NCBI GenBank assembly: GCA_934700375.1 | Contig: CAKUXT010000092.1 | Span: forward strand, 1 to 7,743 | Direction: 5' to 3' | DNA: 7,743 nt | From: an uncultured Bacilli bacterium | GTDB lineage: Bacteria > Bacillota_I > Bacilli_A > RFN20 > CAG-288 | Shown: positions 1-6,894 of the stretch, piece by piece | Position numbering within the stretch: position 1 is the first letter of the stretch | Layout of the letters: every line of letters begins with the position of its first letter | Translations under genes and position numbers: made by a program | Notes under the pieces: model-generated | Databases searched by the model: none | Told to the model about the DNA's origin: nothing | What the model saw: the letters and a program-made list of their open reading frames with translations, nothing else

Positions 1-1688
1 ATCCTCATATGTCTGAGGAGTGCTGCAGCCGCTTTGCTGCGGAGCGCTTTTACTTCTGTCCGTTCAAGGGAATGGACGGAACGCTTCTTGTCACACAGGA
101 TCACTATTACATCTATACCGATGGCCGTTATTGGACTGAGGCAGAAGGTGACATCAAAGGTTCCGGATGTGTCCTTGTCTATATGGGCAAGCATGGCGTT
201 CCTTCCATGGCAGAGTTCATCAAAGAAAACAGGCTTTATCCTTTAGGACTTGATTCTTCTCTCTTCTCCTTGAATGAATTGCGTTCCTTTGCTTTAGATA
301 AGAATTCCACAATCAAACGCGTTTCTTATCGCCGTTTTGTCACTGACCTCCCTTCTCTTCCGAAAGGAAAGATCTGGAAAGTCGAAGACAAATATCTTTC
401 CACAACTCGTGAAGAGAGAGTCTCTGCCATTATGAAAGAGGTAAAACAACAGGGGGCAGAAGCCATTGTCGTTCCGCTTCTTGATGATATCGCTTATGTC
501 TTAGGCTATCGCGGAAGCGATATCCCCTGCACTCCTGTCTTCTACTCCTATCTTTACATCTCTTCTGACAATCATTTAAGCCTCTTCATCGATATGGATA
601 AGGTTCCAAATGATTTCCCCACTGAAATCTCTGTCTACCCTTACGACCAGTTTGAAGACTTCTTAAAACAGCATGAAGAAGTTCCAACTCTCATCGATCC
701 TAACAAGACCAACGCCTTCATCTGTTCTATCCTCAAGCGCCCTGTCTTCAGAAGTTCTCCTGTCTACTATCAGAAGTCCGTCAAAGGCAAGGTTGAGATT
801 GAGAACACGAAAGAGGTTCAGGCAATCGACGGCATTGCTGTCTTGAAGCTGATGAAATATATCGATGACAAGATCGATACCGGAACACTGAACGAAGAGA
901 ATCTTGCTGAATATCTCGAACTGCAGAGAAGAAGCAATCCAAGATGCTTCGATCTCTCCTTTGAAACGATTGCTGCAGTCGACAGCAATGCTGCGATGAT
1001 GCACTATGCGCCTAGCAAAGAAAAGCATTCTCCTGTCACGAGAAACAATCAGCTTCTTTTAGTCGATTCCGGCGGACAGTACTACGGCGGAACAACCGAT
1101 ACCACTCGTACCTTCATCGTCTCCATGCATGTTTCCGACTCTGTCAAACACGACTACACTTTGACTTTGAAATCTCAGATTGCTTTATCCACTACCATCT
1201 TTGAAAAAGGATGCACTGGTCACTCTATCGACATCAAGGCTAGAGAGATCATGTGGAAGGAAGGCTTAGACTACAAGTGCGGTACAGGTCACGGAGTAGG
1301 TTATATGTCCTGCGTCCATGAAGGACCTATCGGCTTCCGTTTCTATGATCGTCCGAACAGTGGCGACAGCGCTGATTTACAATTAGGTCATATCATCACC
1401 ATTGAACCTGGTGTCTATAAACCGTACAAATACGGAATCAGATTAGAGAACAACCTCCTTGTCGTTCCTGCCTTTGAAACCGATGACGGCATCTTCTATC
1501 AGTTTGAGACAATCACCTATTGTCCGTATGATAGACGTGGCCTCGACCTTGAAATGCTCACTGATGATGAGCTTCGCTGGATCAACGACTATCATCAGAT
1601 GGTCTTTGAAAAACTGGCACCTTATTGTAAAGGAGACAGCGACCTTCTTGCCTATCTTGTCAAGCAGTGCGCTCCTTTGTATCGATGA
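1..1688 (+). CDS. Xaa-Pro aminopeptidase (aminopeptidase P, long APP1-like form), 5' end cut by window
   Basis: Cytosolic metallopeptidase of the M24B (pita-bread fold) family that removes an N-terminal residue in front of proline. The frame is open from base 3, and the codons before the ATG at 9 read Pro-His, giving DPH-like context followed by MSEE. This matches the conserved DPHxSE stretch near the N-terminus of the family, so the ATG at 9 is internal and roughly the first 40 residues lie outside the window. Counting that Met as 1, metal ligands are visible as D353 (VDSGG), D364 (TTDTTRT), H428 (GTGHGVG), E466 (TIEPGVY) and E480 (RLENN). The spacings (11 between the Asp, 14 between the Glu) are those of APP1. 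H332 (MMHYAP) and H437 (VHEGP) fit the proton-shuttle histidines. The weakly conserved N-terminal half fits the extra creatinase-type domains of the roughly 600-residue form. The stop overlaps the trmL start, suggesting one transcript. Confidence 0.95.
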   Translation, partial: PHMSEECCSRFAAERFYFCPFKGMDGTLLVTQDHYYIYTDGRYWTEAEGDIKGSGCVLVYMGKHGVPSMAEFIKENRLYPLGLDSSLFSLNELRSFALDKNSTIKRVSYRRFVTDLPSLPKGKIWKVEDKYLSTTREERVSAIMKEVKQQGAEAIVVPLLDDIAYVLGYRGSDIPCTPVFYSYLYISSDNHLSLFIDMDKVPNDFPTEISVYPYDQFEDFLKQHEEVPTLIDPNKTNAFICSILKRPVFRSSPVYYQKSVKGKVEIENTKEVQAIDGIAVLKLMKYIDDKIDTGTLNEENLAEYLELQRRSNPRCFDLSFETIAAVDSNAAMMHYAPSKEKHSPVTRNNQLLLVDSGGQYYGGTTDTTRTFIVSMHVSDSVKHDYTLTLKSQIALSTTIFEKGCTGHSIDIKAREIMWKEGLDYKCGTGHGVGYMSCVHEGPIGFRFYDRPNSGDSADLQLGHIITIEPGVYKPYKYGIRLENNLLVVPAFETDDGIFYQFETITYCPYDRRGLDLEMLTDDELRWINDYHQMVFEKLAPYCKGDSDLLAYLVKQCAPLYR

Positions 1689-2212
1689 ACCGCATCGTTC
1701 TTTTTGAGCCGGAAAAACCGGCAAATATCGGAAACATCATCCGAACCTGCATGGCGATGGATGCTAAGCTGACTATCATCGGTCCGCTCACTGTTTCCTT
1801 AGATGAGAAGGCTTTAAGACGCGCCGAGATGGATTATGCCATCGGCTTTGAAATCGAGCGTTTTGATACTATCGATGAATTTCTTTCCGTCCATGGGAAA
1901 GAGGATGGGTATTATATCACCCGTTATTCCGACCATACTTACTGTGATTTCGATTATTCTGATGTCGCTGCTGATCATTTCTTCATGTTCGGAAGAGAGT
2001 CTACCGGCATTCCTAAGAATGTCTTGAAAGAACATTACGAAAAGACTGCCCGCATTCCGATGGCGATCAATGCAAGAAGTCTCAATCTCTCCAACTCTGT
2101 TGCCATCGTTCTCTCAGAGGCTCTTCGTCAGCAGGACTTCTATTCTCTTGCGACGACTGAGACGATCAAGGGAAGAGATTTCTTAAAGAATTATCCGGAA
2201 GGCAAGGAATAG
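1685..2212 (+). CDS. trmL: tRNA (cytidine(34)-2'-O)-methyltransferase TrmL
   Basis: SPOUT-class enzyme that uses S-adenosylmethionine to methylate the 2'-OH of wobble base 34 in some leucine tRNAs; it acts as a cytosolic dimer. The 175-residue protein shows all three SPOUT motifs: PANIGNIIRT (about 12-21), FGRESTGIP (102-110) and the knot motif IPMA...RSLNLSNSVA (about 124-141), ending in the typical EALRQQ. The length is slightly above the usual 150-170. I chose the ATG at 1685 because the protein then begins MNRIVLFEPE as in the family. An ATG 18 nt upstream in frame (1667) would add six unrelated residues. The start forms an ATGA overlap with the aminopeptidase stop and has no good Shine-Dalgarno sequence, so translational coupling is likely. 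Confusion with other TrmH-like methylases is possible but the short single-domain form favours TrmL. Confidence 0.93.
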   Translation: MNRIVLFEPEKPANIGNIIRTCMAMDAKLTIIGPLTVSLDEKALRRAEMDYAIGFEIERFDTIDEFLSVHGKEDGYYITRYSDHTYCDFDYSDVAADHFFMFGRESTGIPKNVLKEHYEKTARIPMAINARSLNLSNSVAIVLSEALRQQDFYSLATTETIKGRDFLKNYPEGKE

Positions 2213-2230
2213 AAATCACTATTTGTTCTT

Positions 2231-2276
2231 TGACTTGGATTTTGTTCACGCATTAACAATTGCAATCCAAAAGTCA
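2231..2276. repeat. Three-part imperfect inverted repeat downstream of trmL
   Basis: Arms pair in three blocks: TGACTT (2231-2236) with AAGTCA (2271-2276), GGATT (2237-2241) with AATCC (2264-2268), and TTGTT (2242-2246) with AACAA (2255-2259), leaving an 8-nt loop and small bulges on the 3' side only. That is 16 paired positions. No T-run follows on either strand, so it is not a classical intrinsic terminator. It may be the 3' hairpin of the trmL mRNA or an operator near the small-RNA promoter that starts 18 nt downstream. Function unknown. Confidence 0.6.
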
Positions 2277-2294
2277 GAAAAGATAAATTGCATA

Positions 2295-2323
2295 TTGAAA
2301 AATTGTCTCGTTCACTTTATCAT
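2295..2323 (+). promoter_or_regulatory. Sigma-A-type promoter of the small-RNA locus
   Basis: TTGAAA (2295-2300) and TATCAT (2318-2323) are separated by 17 bp, the ideal spacing. Predicted start is near 2330. No convincing coding gene starts within the next 200 nt, so the transcript appears to be non-coding up to the terminator at 2477-2506. Confidence 0.6.
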
Positions 2324-2329
2324 AAAGGT

Positions 2330-2506
2330 GTCTAGAAATAATGCGCGTTTCCGACAAATTTAATCTAGGAGACTTATATCGCCGGACCGGTGTCGAAAGC
2401 CTATCATGAATAGGAATCCTAAAGTCCCGCTGCGGTTTCCGCCTTGTACCATGGGAAAATGGTGAAGATTCTAGATGCGGATGGAAAACCATCCGCTTTT
2501 TCTTTT
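2330..2506 (+). ncRNA. Candidate structured small RNA (possible 6S RNA), between promoter and terminator
   Basis: About 177 nt bounded by a promoter and an intrinsic terminator. The 5' end TCTAGAA (2331-2337) pairs with TTCTAGA (2469-2475) right before the terminator, so the body is closed on itself. A rod-like fold is possible: TTTCC (2348-2352) with GGAAA (2454-2458), ACAA (2354-2357) with TTGT (2444-2447), an open central region carrying a small 3'-side hairpin GCGG/CCGC (2432-2435/2439-2442), an inner stem GCCGGAC/GTCCCGC (2381-2387/2424-2430, one mismatch), and an end hairpin CCTAT/ATAGG (2400-2404/2410-2414). Closing stem, central bubble and terminal stem, with this length, are the plan of 6S RNA, which binds sigma-A RNA polymerase. 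A competing multi-hairpin fold uses CGACA/TGTCG (2352-2356/2391-2395) and ACCAT/ATGGT (2448-2452/2459-2463). I recognise no riboswitch consensus. A cis-acting leader for tkt remains possible. The 6S identity is an inference, at about 0.35. Confidence 0.55.
2477..2506 (+). terminator. Strong intrinsic terminator upstream of tkt
   Basis: GCGGATGG (2477-2484) pairs perfectly with CCATCCGC (2489-2496) around an AAAA loop, followed by TTTTTCTTTT (2497-2506). It sits 50 nt before the tkt start codon, so transcripts from 2330 should end here unless it is regulated. Confidence 0.92.
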
Positions 2507-2531
2507 GTCGTATAAGAAATAATGGTAAAAT
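2505..2531 (+). promoter_or_regulatory. Probable tkt promoter with extended -10
   Basis: TGG followed by TAAAAT (2523-2531) is an extended -10 element. TTGTCG (2505-2510) lies 15 bp upstream of the hexamer, a short spacing that extended -10 promoters tolerate. The predicted start near 2538 leaves about 19 nt of leader, just enough for the AGGAGGA ribosome site at 2546-2552. The -35 overlaps the U-tract of the preceding terminator. Confidence 0.45.
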
Positions 2532-2556
2532 AAGGTATCAATTTTAGGAGGATTGT

Positions 2557-4524
2557 ATGAATTATGATAAAGTAGCATTAGCAACTCTTCGCGGCTTGTC
2601 TCTCGACATGATCTGCAAGGCAAAGAGCGGACATCCTGGCATCGCCCTTTCCGCTGCCCCATTAGTTTACACTCTGTTCACAAGGCACCTTGTTGCCAAC
2701 CCTGAGGATCCCAATTGGATCAACCGCGATCGTTTTGTTTTATCTGCCGGCCATGGCTCTTCTCTTCTTTATGCAACCTTGCATCTTGCCGGATATAAGA
2801 TTCCGTTAGAACAGCTGATGCAGTTCAGACAATTAGGTTCTTTGACTCCTGGTCATCCTGAATATGGACATACTCCTGGTGTCGATGCCACTTCCGGTCC
2901 TCTCGGACAGGGTTTGGCTCAGGCTGTCGGTATGGCAATGGCCGAAGCTCATCTTCAGGCCATCTATCCGGAAGGAAAACGCCTTGTCAACCACTACACC
3001 TATGTTCTCACCGGTGACGGCTGCTTAGAGGAAGGCATCTCTCAGGAAGCCATCTCTTTGGCCGGTTTGCAGCAGCTCAACAAGCTGATCCTTCTTTATG
3101 ATTGCAACGACTGCACCTTAGACGGACCTTTATCCAATTCTTCTGTCGAAGATACCAAAAAGCGTTTTGAAGCCGCCAAGTGGAACGTTCTTATCGTCAA
3201 TGACGGCAATGATGTCGATGAGATCGATAAGGCTATCAGCATGGCAAAGCTTGCCAAGAACAAGCCGACTATCATCATCTGCCACACTGTCATCGGTTTC
3301 GGTTCTCCTTTGGCAGGTTCTGCAAAGAGCCACGGCAAAGCCTTCACTCCGGAAGAAGTCACAAAGACCAAGGAAACACTCGGCGTTTCTTTCCCGGCCT
3401 TCCAGATCAACGAAGAAGCTTATCTTGCCTTTAAGGAAAGCTTCATCAAACGCGGAAAGGCAAGCTATGACGCCTACATGGCCGATTGCAAAGAATATGA
3501 GAGCAAATATGCTGAAGACTACAATCGTTTCGTCTCCTTCGAACATAATGATGTCTCCCCTTATATCTTCAAGGGTGCTCCGAAATACGAAGAAGGTTTC
3601 AAGGATGCTACAAGAAACACTTCCCAGGCCTTACTTAATATTGTCGCTGAGGAAATCCCGAATCTGATCGGTGGCAGCGCTGACGTCGCAGAATCCGTCA
3701 AGACACATGTCAAGACGTTCACAGACTTCTTGCCGACCAACAGAGCCGGTCAGAATGTCAACTTCGGCATCAGAGAATTTGCAATGGCAAGCGCACAGAA
3801 CGGTATGCTTCTCCACGGCGGACTTAGAACATACATCGGATGCTTCCTTGTCTTTGCTGACTATATGAAAGCAGCTATCCGTATGGCAGCCATGGAAAAG
3901 ATTCCTGCCATCTATCTCTTCAGCCATGACTCTGTCGCTGTCGGCGAAGATGGTCCGACCCATCAGCCGATTGAACAACTCACCATGCTTCGTTCCATTC
4001 CTGATGTCACTGTCTATCGTCCTGGCGATGCTGTTGAATGCGCAGCCGCTTATCGTTATGCGTTCACTTCAAATAGCCGTCCTACCGCAATCATCTTGTC
4101 TAGACAGAACCTCATCAACAATCCTGAGACCAGCTTTGAAGGCTCTTTGAAGGGCGGTTATGTCGTTTCCAAAGAACAGAGTGAAGCCATGCTTACACTT
4201 CTTGCTACAGGAAGCGAAGTCAATACTGCAATCAGCATTCAGAAGATGTTGTTGAACAATGGTGTCGATACAAGAGTCGTCTCTCTTCCTGCCTTGGATG
4301 TTTTCGATAGACAGAGCGAAGACTACAAGAATGAAGTCTTCGGTGTCGATTATGACAAGCGTGTCTTCTTGGAAGCCGGCAAGAGCGATATGCTTTATAA
4401 ATATGCTAAGACTGTCTTCGGAATCGATCGTTTCGGCGAATCCGCTCCGAGCAATGATGTCTTCAACGATTTAGGTTATACCGCTGAAGCTTTGGCAGAG
4501 AAGATTCTTCACCTTGTAAAGTAA
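2557..4524 (+). CDS. tkt: Transketolase
   Basis: Thiamine-diphosphate enzyme of the non-oxidative pentose phosphate pathway. It moves two-carbon ketol units between sugar phosphates, for example xylulose-5-phosphate and ribose-5-phosphate, in the cytosol. The 655 residues match the usual length of about 660. Visible key residues: H26 (SGHPG), H66 (SAGHGSS), the ThDP/metal motif GDGCLEEG with D154, completed by N184 (YDCN), a SHG histidine in the 240s-250s region, catalytic glutamate E407 (GIREF) in the pyrimidine-binding domain, and H469 (GPTHQP). N-terminal PP, middle Pyr and C-terminal domains are all present, so the gene looks intact. AGGAGGA (2546-2552) four bases before the ATG supports the start. 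The gene appears monocistronic, with a terminator on each side. Confidence 0.98.
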   Translation: MNYDKVALATLRGLSLDMICKAKSGHPGIALSAAPLVYTLFTRHLVANPEDPNWINRDRFVLSAGHGSSLLYATLHLAGYKIPLEQLMQFRQLGSLTPGHPEYGHTPGVDATSGPLGQGLAQAVGMAMAEAHLQAIYPEGKRLVNHYTYVLTGDGCLEEGISQEAISLAGLQQLNKLILLYDCNDCTLDGPLSNSSVEDTKKRFEAAKWNVLIVNDGNDVDEIDKAISMAKLAKNKPTIIICHTVIGFGSPLAGSAKSHGKAFTPEEVTKTKETLGVSFPAFQINEEAYLAFKESFIKRGKASYDAYMADCKEYESKYAEDYNRFVSFEHNDVSPYIFKGAPKYEEGFKDATRNTSQALLNIVAEEIPNLIGGSADVAESVKTHVKTFTDFLPTNRAGQNVNFGIREFAMASAQNGMLLHGGLRTYIGCFLVFADYMKAAIRMAAMEKIPAIYLFSHDSVAVGEDGPTHQPIEQLTMLRSIPDVTVYRPGDAVECAAAYRYAFTSNSRPTAIILSRQNLINNPETSFEGSLKGGYVVSKEQSEAMLTLLATGSEVNTAISIQKMLLNNGVDTRVVSLPALDVFDRQSEDYKNEVFGVDYDKRVFLEAGKSDMLYKYAKTVFGIDRFGESAPSNDVFNDLGYTAEALAEKILHLVK

Positions 4525-4541
4525 TCTTATTTTGCAATCTG

Positions 4542-4573
4542 CGCCCACATTTTTGTGGGCGTTTTTTTGTTTT
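4542..4573 (+). terminator. Intrinsic terminator after tkt
   Basis: CGCCCACA (4542-4549) pairs perfectly with TGTGGGCG (4554-4561) around a TTTT loop, followed by seven T, G and more T (4562 onward). It begins 18 nt after the tkt stop codon and separates tkt from the lipoprotein gene. Confidence 0.95.
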
Positions 4574-4630
4574 TCCTCTTTCCGTACAAATGTTTTAGTG
4601 AGGGAGAGAATCCCTAGAAAAGAGGAAATT

Positions 4631-5680
4631 ATGAAAACAAAAAGAAGATTAGCTGTTTTGTCGTTGTCGATTCTGGCCGCCGGTCTTGTATCCGCCTGTT
4701 CGCTCATCGCGCTTTCCACCGAAAACAAGAAAGACGAAAACAACGGCTCACTCAACATCAGTGAAGTTGAGAACATCAGAATTCTTTCTTCGACCAAGTC
4801 TACTGATGGCAATACGATCAGCGTCAATTATTCCTTAATGCCCGCTACCATCAATTATGTCAACTTCAACGCTTCCTTGAAGTGGTCCGATAAGGTATCC
4901 GAAGAATTCGAAAGCGCGACATGGCATGAGAACAAAGACTGCGACGAATACATCAAATATGAAATCAACCAGTCTTCCAAGACCATCATCTTCACCTGCT
5001 TGCAGCCTTTCGGTCACGAAATTCTTTTTACGATGTCTTCTCCGAATAATTCTGCAATCCGTTCTTCCATGACATTGAATTACTCTAGAAAAGAGATTAC
5101 GGCTCCGATTGTCAATATTGCTGCAAATGGCTTTGTCGAGAACCAGGCATTGAATATCGATTGCACGCTTCCTGTCTATTCTGTCGGTTCTGTCGGTGAG
5201 AAGCCAACTGACAAATTCAACATCGAAAAGACTTATATCAATAATGGTGATAAGCGTTTTGATGATCTCTTTGTCCAGCCTTCTACTGTCGGACTCTATG
5301 CCTCTTCCTTCAAGTTCAATGGAAAGGCCTATTCCAATCCTGAACTTCTTCGTATGGCTATCAGAGATCATGTCAACGAATACATGCTTTCTTTGATCGA
5401 ATTGAAGAATCCGAAGACTTTCACAGCTAAGGAATTCGAAGAAGCGTTCACTTATGAGTATGCAGCTTATTCTATGGGCGGAAAGACAGTCTTTTTGAAA
5501 AACAGCACCTTGATGACAAGCTTCCTTGAGAAATATCAGACTTACTATGAAAGCGGCAGCGCTTATCAGGTCACTGTCAATTACGACAAGAGAAAAATCT
5601 TCACCAAAAAACTATCCATCGAATTATCTCAGGATAGTCTTACCGATATCAGATTAGAAGACACGGACATTGTCTTCTAA
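4631..5680 (+). CDS. Putative lipoprotein of unknown function
   Basis: I do not recognise the family. The 349-residue product starts with a classical lipoprotein signal: positive MKTKRR, a hydrophobic stretch (residues 7-20) and lipobox VSAC with Cys23 as the predicted lipid anchor, so it should sit on the outer face of the membrane. The frame is open farther upstream (ATG at 4532), but AGAGGAAA just before the ATG at 4631 and the signal peptide fix the start here. Residues about 38-135 alternate polar and hydrophobic residues with typical beta-strand spacing (ISVNYSL, KTIIFTC, MTLNYS), suggesting an Ig-like beta-sandwich. The C-terminal half is more mixed, with helical-looking LLRMAIRDHVNEYML near 240. 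No catalytic motif is evident. A small hairpin AGGGA/TCCCT (4601-4605/4611-4615) lies just ahead of the ribosome site. I see no convincing promoter between the tkt terminator and this gene. Its stop overlaps the convergent sdaA stop. Confidence 0.85.
   Translation: MKTKRRLAVLSLSILAAGLVSACSLIALSTENKKDENNGSLNISEVENIRILSSTKSTDGNTISVNYSLMPATINYVNFNASLKWSDKVSEEFESATWHENKDCDEYIKYEINQSSKTIIFTCLQPFGHEILFTMSSPNNSAIRSSMTLNYSRKEITAPIVNIAANGFVENQALNIDCTLPVYSVGSVGEKPTDKFNIEKTYINNGDKRFDDLFVQPSTVGLYASSFKFNGKAYSNPELLRMAIRDHVNEYMLSLIELKNPKTFTAKEFEEAFTYEYAAYSMGGKTVFLKNSTLMTSFLEKYQTYYESGSAYQVTVNYDKRKIFTKKLSIELSQDSLTDIRLEDTDIVF
5606..5638 (-). terminator. Candidate sdaA terminator inside the opposite lipoprotein gene
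   Basis: Read on the minus strand, ACTATCC (5638-5632) pairs with GGATAGT (5617-5611) over a 14-nt loop and runs into a stretch of T (complement of the A-run 5606-5611). It lies about 40-70 nt past the sdaA stop. The stem is only 7 bp and fairly AT-rich, so efficiency is uncertain. Confidence 0.4.
5654..5680. repeat. 10-bp perfect inverted repeat over the two convergent stop codons
   Basis: TTAGAAGACA (5654-5663) and TGTCTTCTAA (5671-5680) are exact reverse complements around a 7-nt loop. The right arm contains the lipoprotein stop TAA (5678-5680) and the sdaA stop (5677-5679, TAG on the minus strand). Neither strand has a T-run directly after it. It could act as a bidirectional 3'-end hairpin. 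Confidence 0.8.
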
Positions 5681-6888
5681 CAGTGGAGTACCTTCGCTAA
5701 TCCACCCAAGGAGGTTTCCTTCAAATCGGAGGGAATCTCCTTTCCTGTTTCATTCATCGCTTTGATGACCGTATCAAAAGAGACTTTGTTCTTTCTGAAA
5801 ACAGAAATATTCTTTGCATATAAATAGGAACTATAGGCGTGTACGCTTGCCATTCCGTTTCTTTCGATGCAGGGAATCTGGACATAACCGTTGACAGGAT
5901 CACAAGTAAGGCCGAGGAAGTGTTCCATGGCGACTTCTGCAGCATATTCAATCTGATGAACATCAAGATGATGCAGATAGGAAAGACAGGAGGCAGCAAA
6001 AGAAGAAGCTGATCCGATTTCGGCCTGGCACCCTAACAGAGCACCTGAAAGCGATGCGTTCTCCTTGATGAAGTTGCAGACAAAGGCACCTACTAGATAC
6101 GCTTTTGCAATATCCTCAAAAGAGCGATGGCAATGATGGTATTCGTAATAAAGAACAGAAGGGACAACACCTGCTGAACCACAGGTAGGAGAAGTGACAA
6201 TCATTTTTCCTCTTGCATTAGCTTCTGATATCGCATAGGCATATCCTGTAAGTAGCATGATACGCTTTTCTGCGATATTCTTTTTCTTATTGGCATCGGC
6301 GATGATCTTTCCGCTGACAGAGTTCAGTTTGAGTGGGCCAGGAAGAATATCATTATGTTTCAAAGACTCTTCTAGAGTAGAGAATGATATTTCTAACATT
6401 TTCTTGGAATAATCAAGAATGTCTTTCCCTTCCAATGCTTCGATCATCTCATATATGTCCTGATAATGATGTTCTTTCATATATTCGATGGCTTGACTGT
6501 ATTCAGAAAAAGGATAGACTTCTTCATCTTTGACTTCTTCATTCTCAACGCAGAAGCTTCCGCCACCGATAGATAAATAACGACGGTTGATTGAAGTTCC
6601 ATCCTCTAATAAAGCGATCATCTCCATCGTATTAGGATGGACAAGATTCTTCAAGGAAGCGATGAATTCGACTTTTGTCGGATAAGGATTCAATGCCTTA
6701 ATGATGATCTGATCCGTGAAATGTCCTTTGCCAGTCAAAGCAAGAGAACCAAAAAGCTTCACTTCAAAAGAAGTAGGATTCTTGTCTTTGACATATTCTA
6801 AAAAATCTTTGCAGATTCTATAAGGACCAATCGTATGAGATGAGGAAGGACCAGGTCCGACCATCAATAATGATTTCAATGATTTCAT
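5677..6888 (-). CDS. sdaA: L-serine ammonia-lyase (serine dehydratase), Fe-S type, single chain
   Basis: Cytosolic [4Fe-4S] enzyme that deaminates L-serine to pyruvate and ammonia. One 403-residue chain carries the beta domain (about 1-120, GPSSSHT and GSLALTGKGH) followed by the alpha domain, as in E. coli SdaA but shorter than its roughly 454 residues; B. subtilis splits these into two proteins. The cluster ligands are visible as C287 (GCQAEIG), C329 (LTCDPV) and C340 (IPCIERN), spaced C-X41-C-X10-C as in the structurally known Legionella enzyme. The chain ends in Cys403, matching the tail cysteine that caps the cluster. The ATG at 6888 aligns the start exactly with E. coli SdaA. An in-frame ATG at 6951 would place 21 extra residues across the rpsU terminator, so it is rejected. 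No Shine-Dalgarno sequence precedes 6888. Converges on the lipoprotein gene with a 4-nt overlap. Confidence 0.96.
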   Translation of the reverse strand: MKSLKSLLMVGPGPSSSHTIGPYRICKDFLEYVKDKNPTSFEVKLFGSLALTGKGHFTDQIIIKALNPYPTKVEFIASLKNLVHPNTMEMIALLEDGTSINRRYLSIGGGSFCVENEEVKDEEVYPFSEYSQAIEYMKEHHYQDIYEMIEALEGKDILDYSKKMLEISFSTLEESLKHNDILPGPLKLNSVSGKIIADANKKKNIAEKRIMLLTGYAYAISEANARGKMIVTSPTCGSAGVVPSVLYYEYHHCHRSFEDIAKAYLVGAFVCNFIKENASLSGALLGCQAEIGSASSFAASCLSYLHHLDVHQIEYAAEVAMEHFLGLTCDPVNGYVQIPCIERNGMASVHAYSSYLYAKNISVFRKNKVSFDTVIKAMNETGKEIPSDLKETSLGGLAKVLHC

Positions 6889-6894
6889 GACAAT

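Noticed and set aside
2341..2409. 22-codon ORF (MRVSDKFNLGDL...) in the small-RNA region, a possible leader peptide
   Set aside because: The only Shine-Dalgarno-like bases (AAAGGTG, 2324-2330) lie upstream of or at the predicted transcript start and 10 nt from the ATG. The peptide has no regulatory codon run, and the stretch takes part in RNA pairing.
2406..2465. 19-codon ORF overlapping the same RNA
   Set aside because: No ribosome site, no recognisable sequence, and it overlaps predicted stems.
2330..2506. T-box or a known riboswitch for tkt
   Set aside because: I could not find the T-box core, nor consensus elements of the TPP, SAM, FMN, purine, lysine, c-di-GMP, ZTP or guanidine classes as I know them. 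No convincing antiterminator against 2477-2484 beyond 4-nt matches. A covariance-model search would be decisive.
3130..3546. Antisense open frames inside tkt (including 3096-3410 and 3631-3978 on the minus strand)
   Set aside because: Shadows of the intact tkt coding frame: no family resemblance, low-complexity composition dictated by the opposite codons.
4532..4630. 33-codon N-terminal extension of the lipoprotein from the ATG at 4532
   Set aside because: It runs through the tkt terminator, lacks a ribosome site, and would bury the lipoprotein signal peptide.
5710..5760. Weak hairpin GGAG/CTCC followed by TTTCCTGTTT as a + strand terminator for the lipoprotein gene
   Set aside because: Only four base pairs and an interrupted T stretch, inside the sdaA coding region; not distinguishable from chance.
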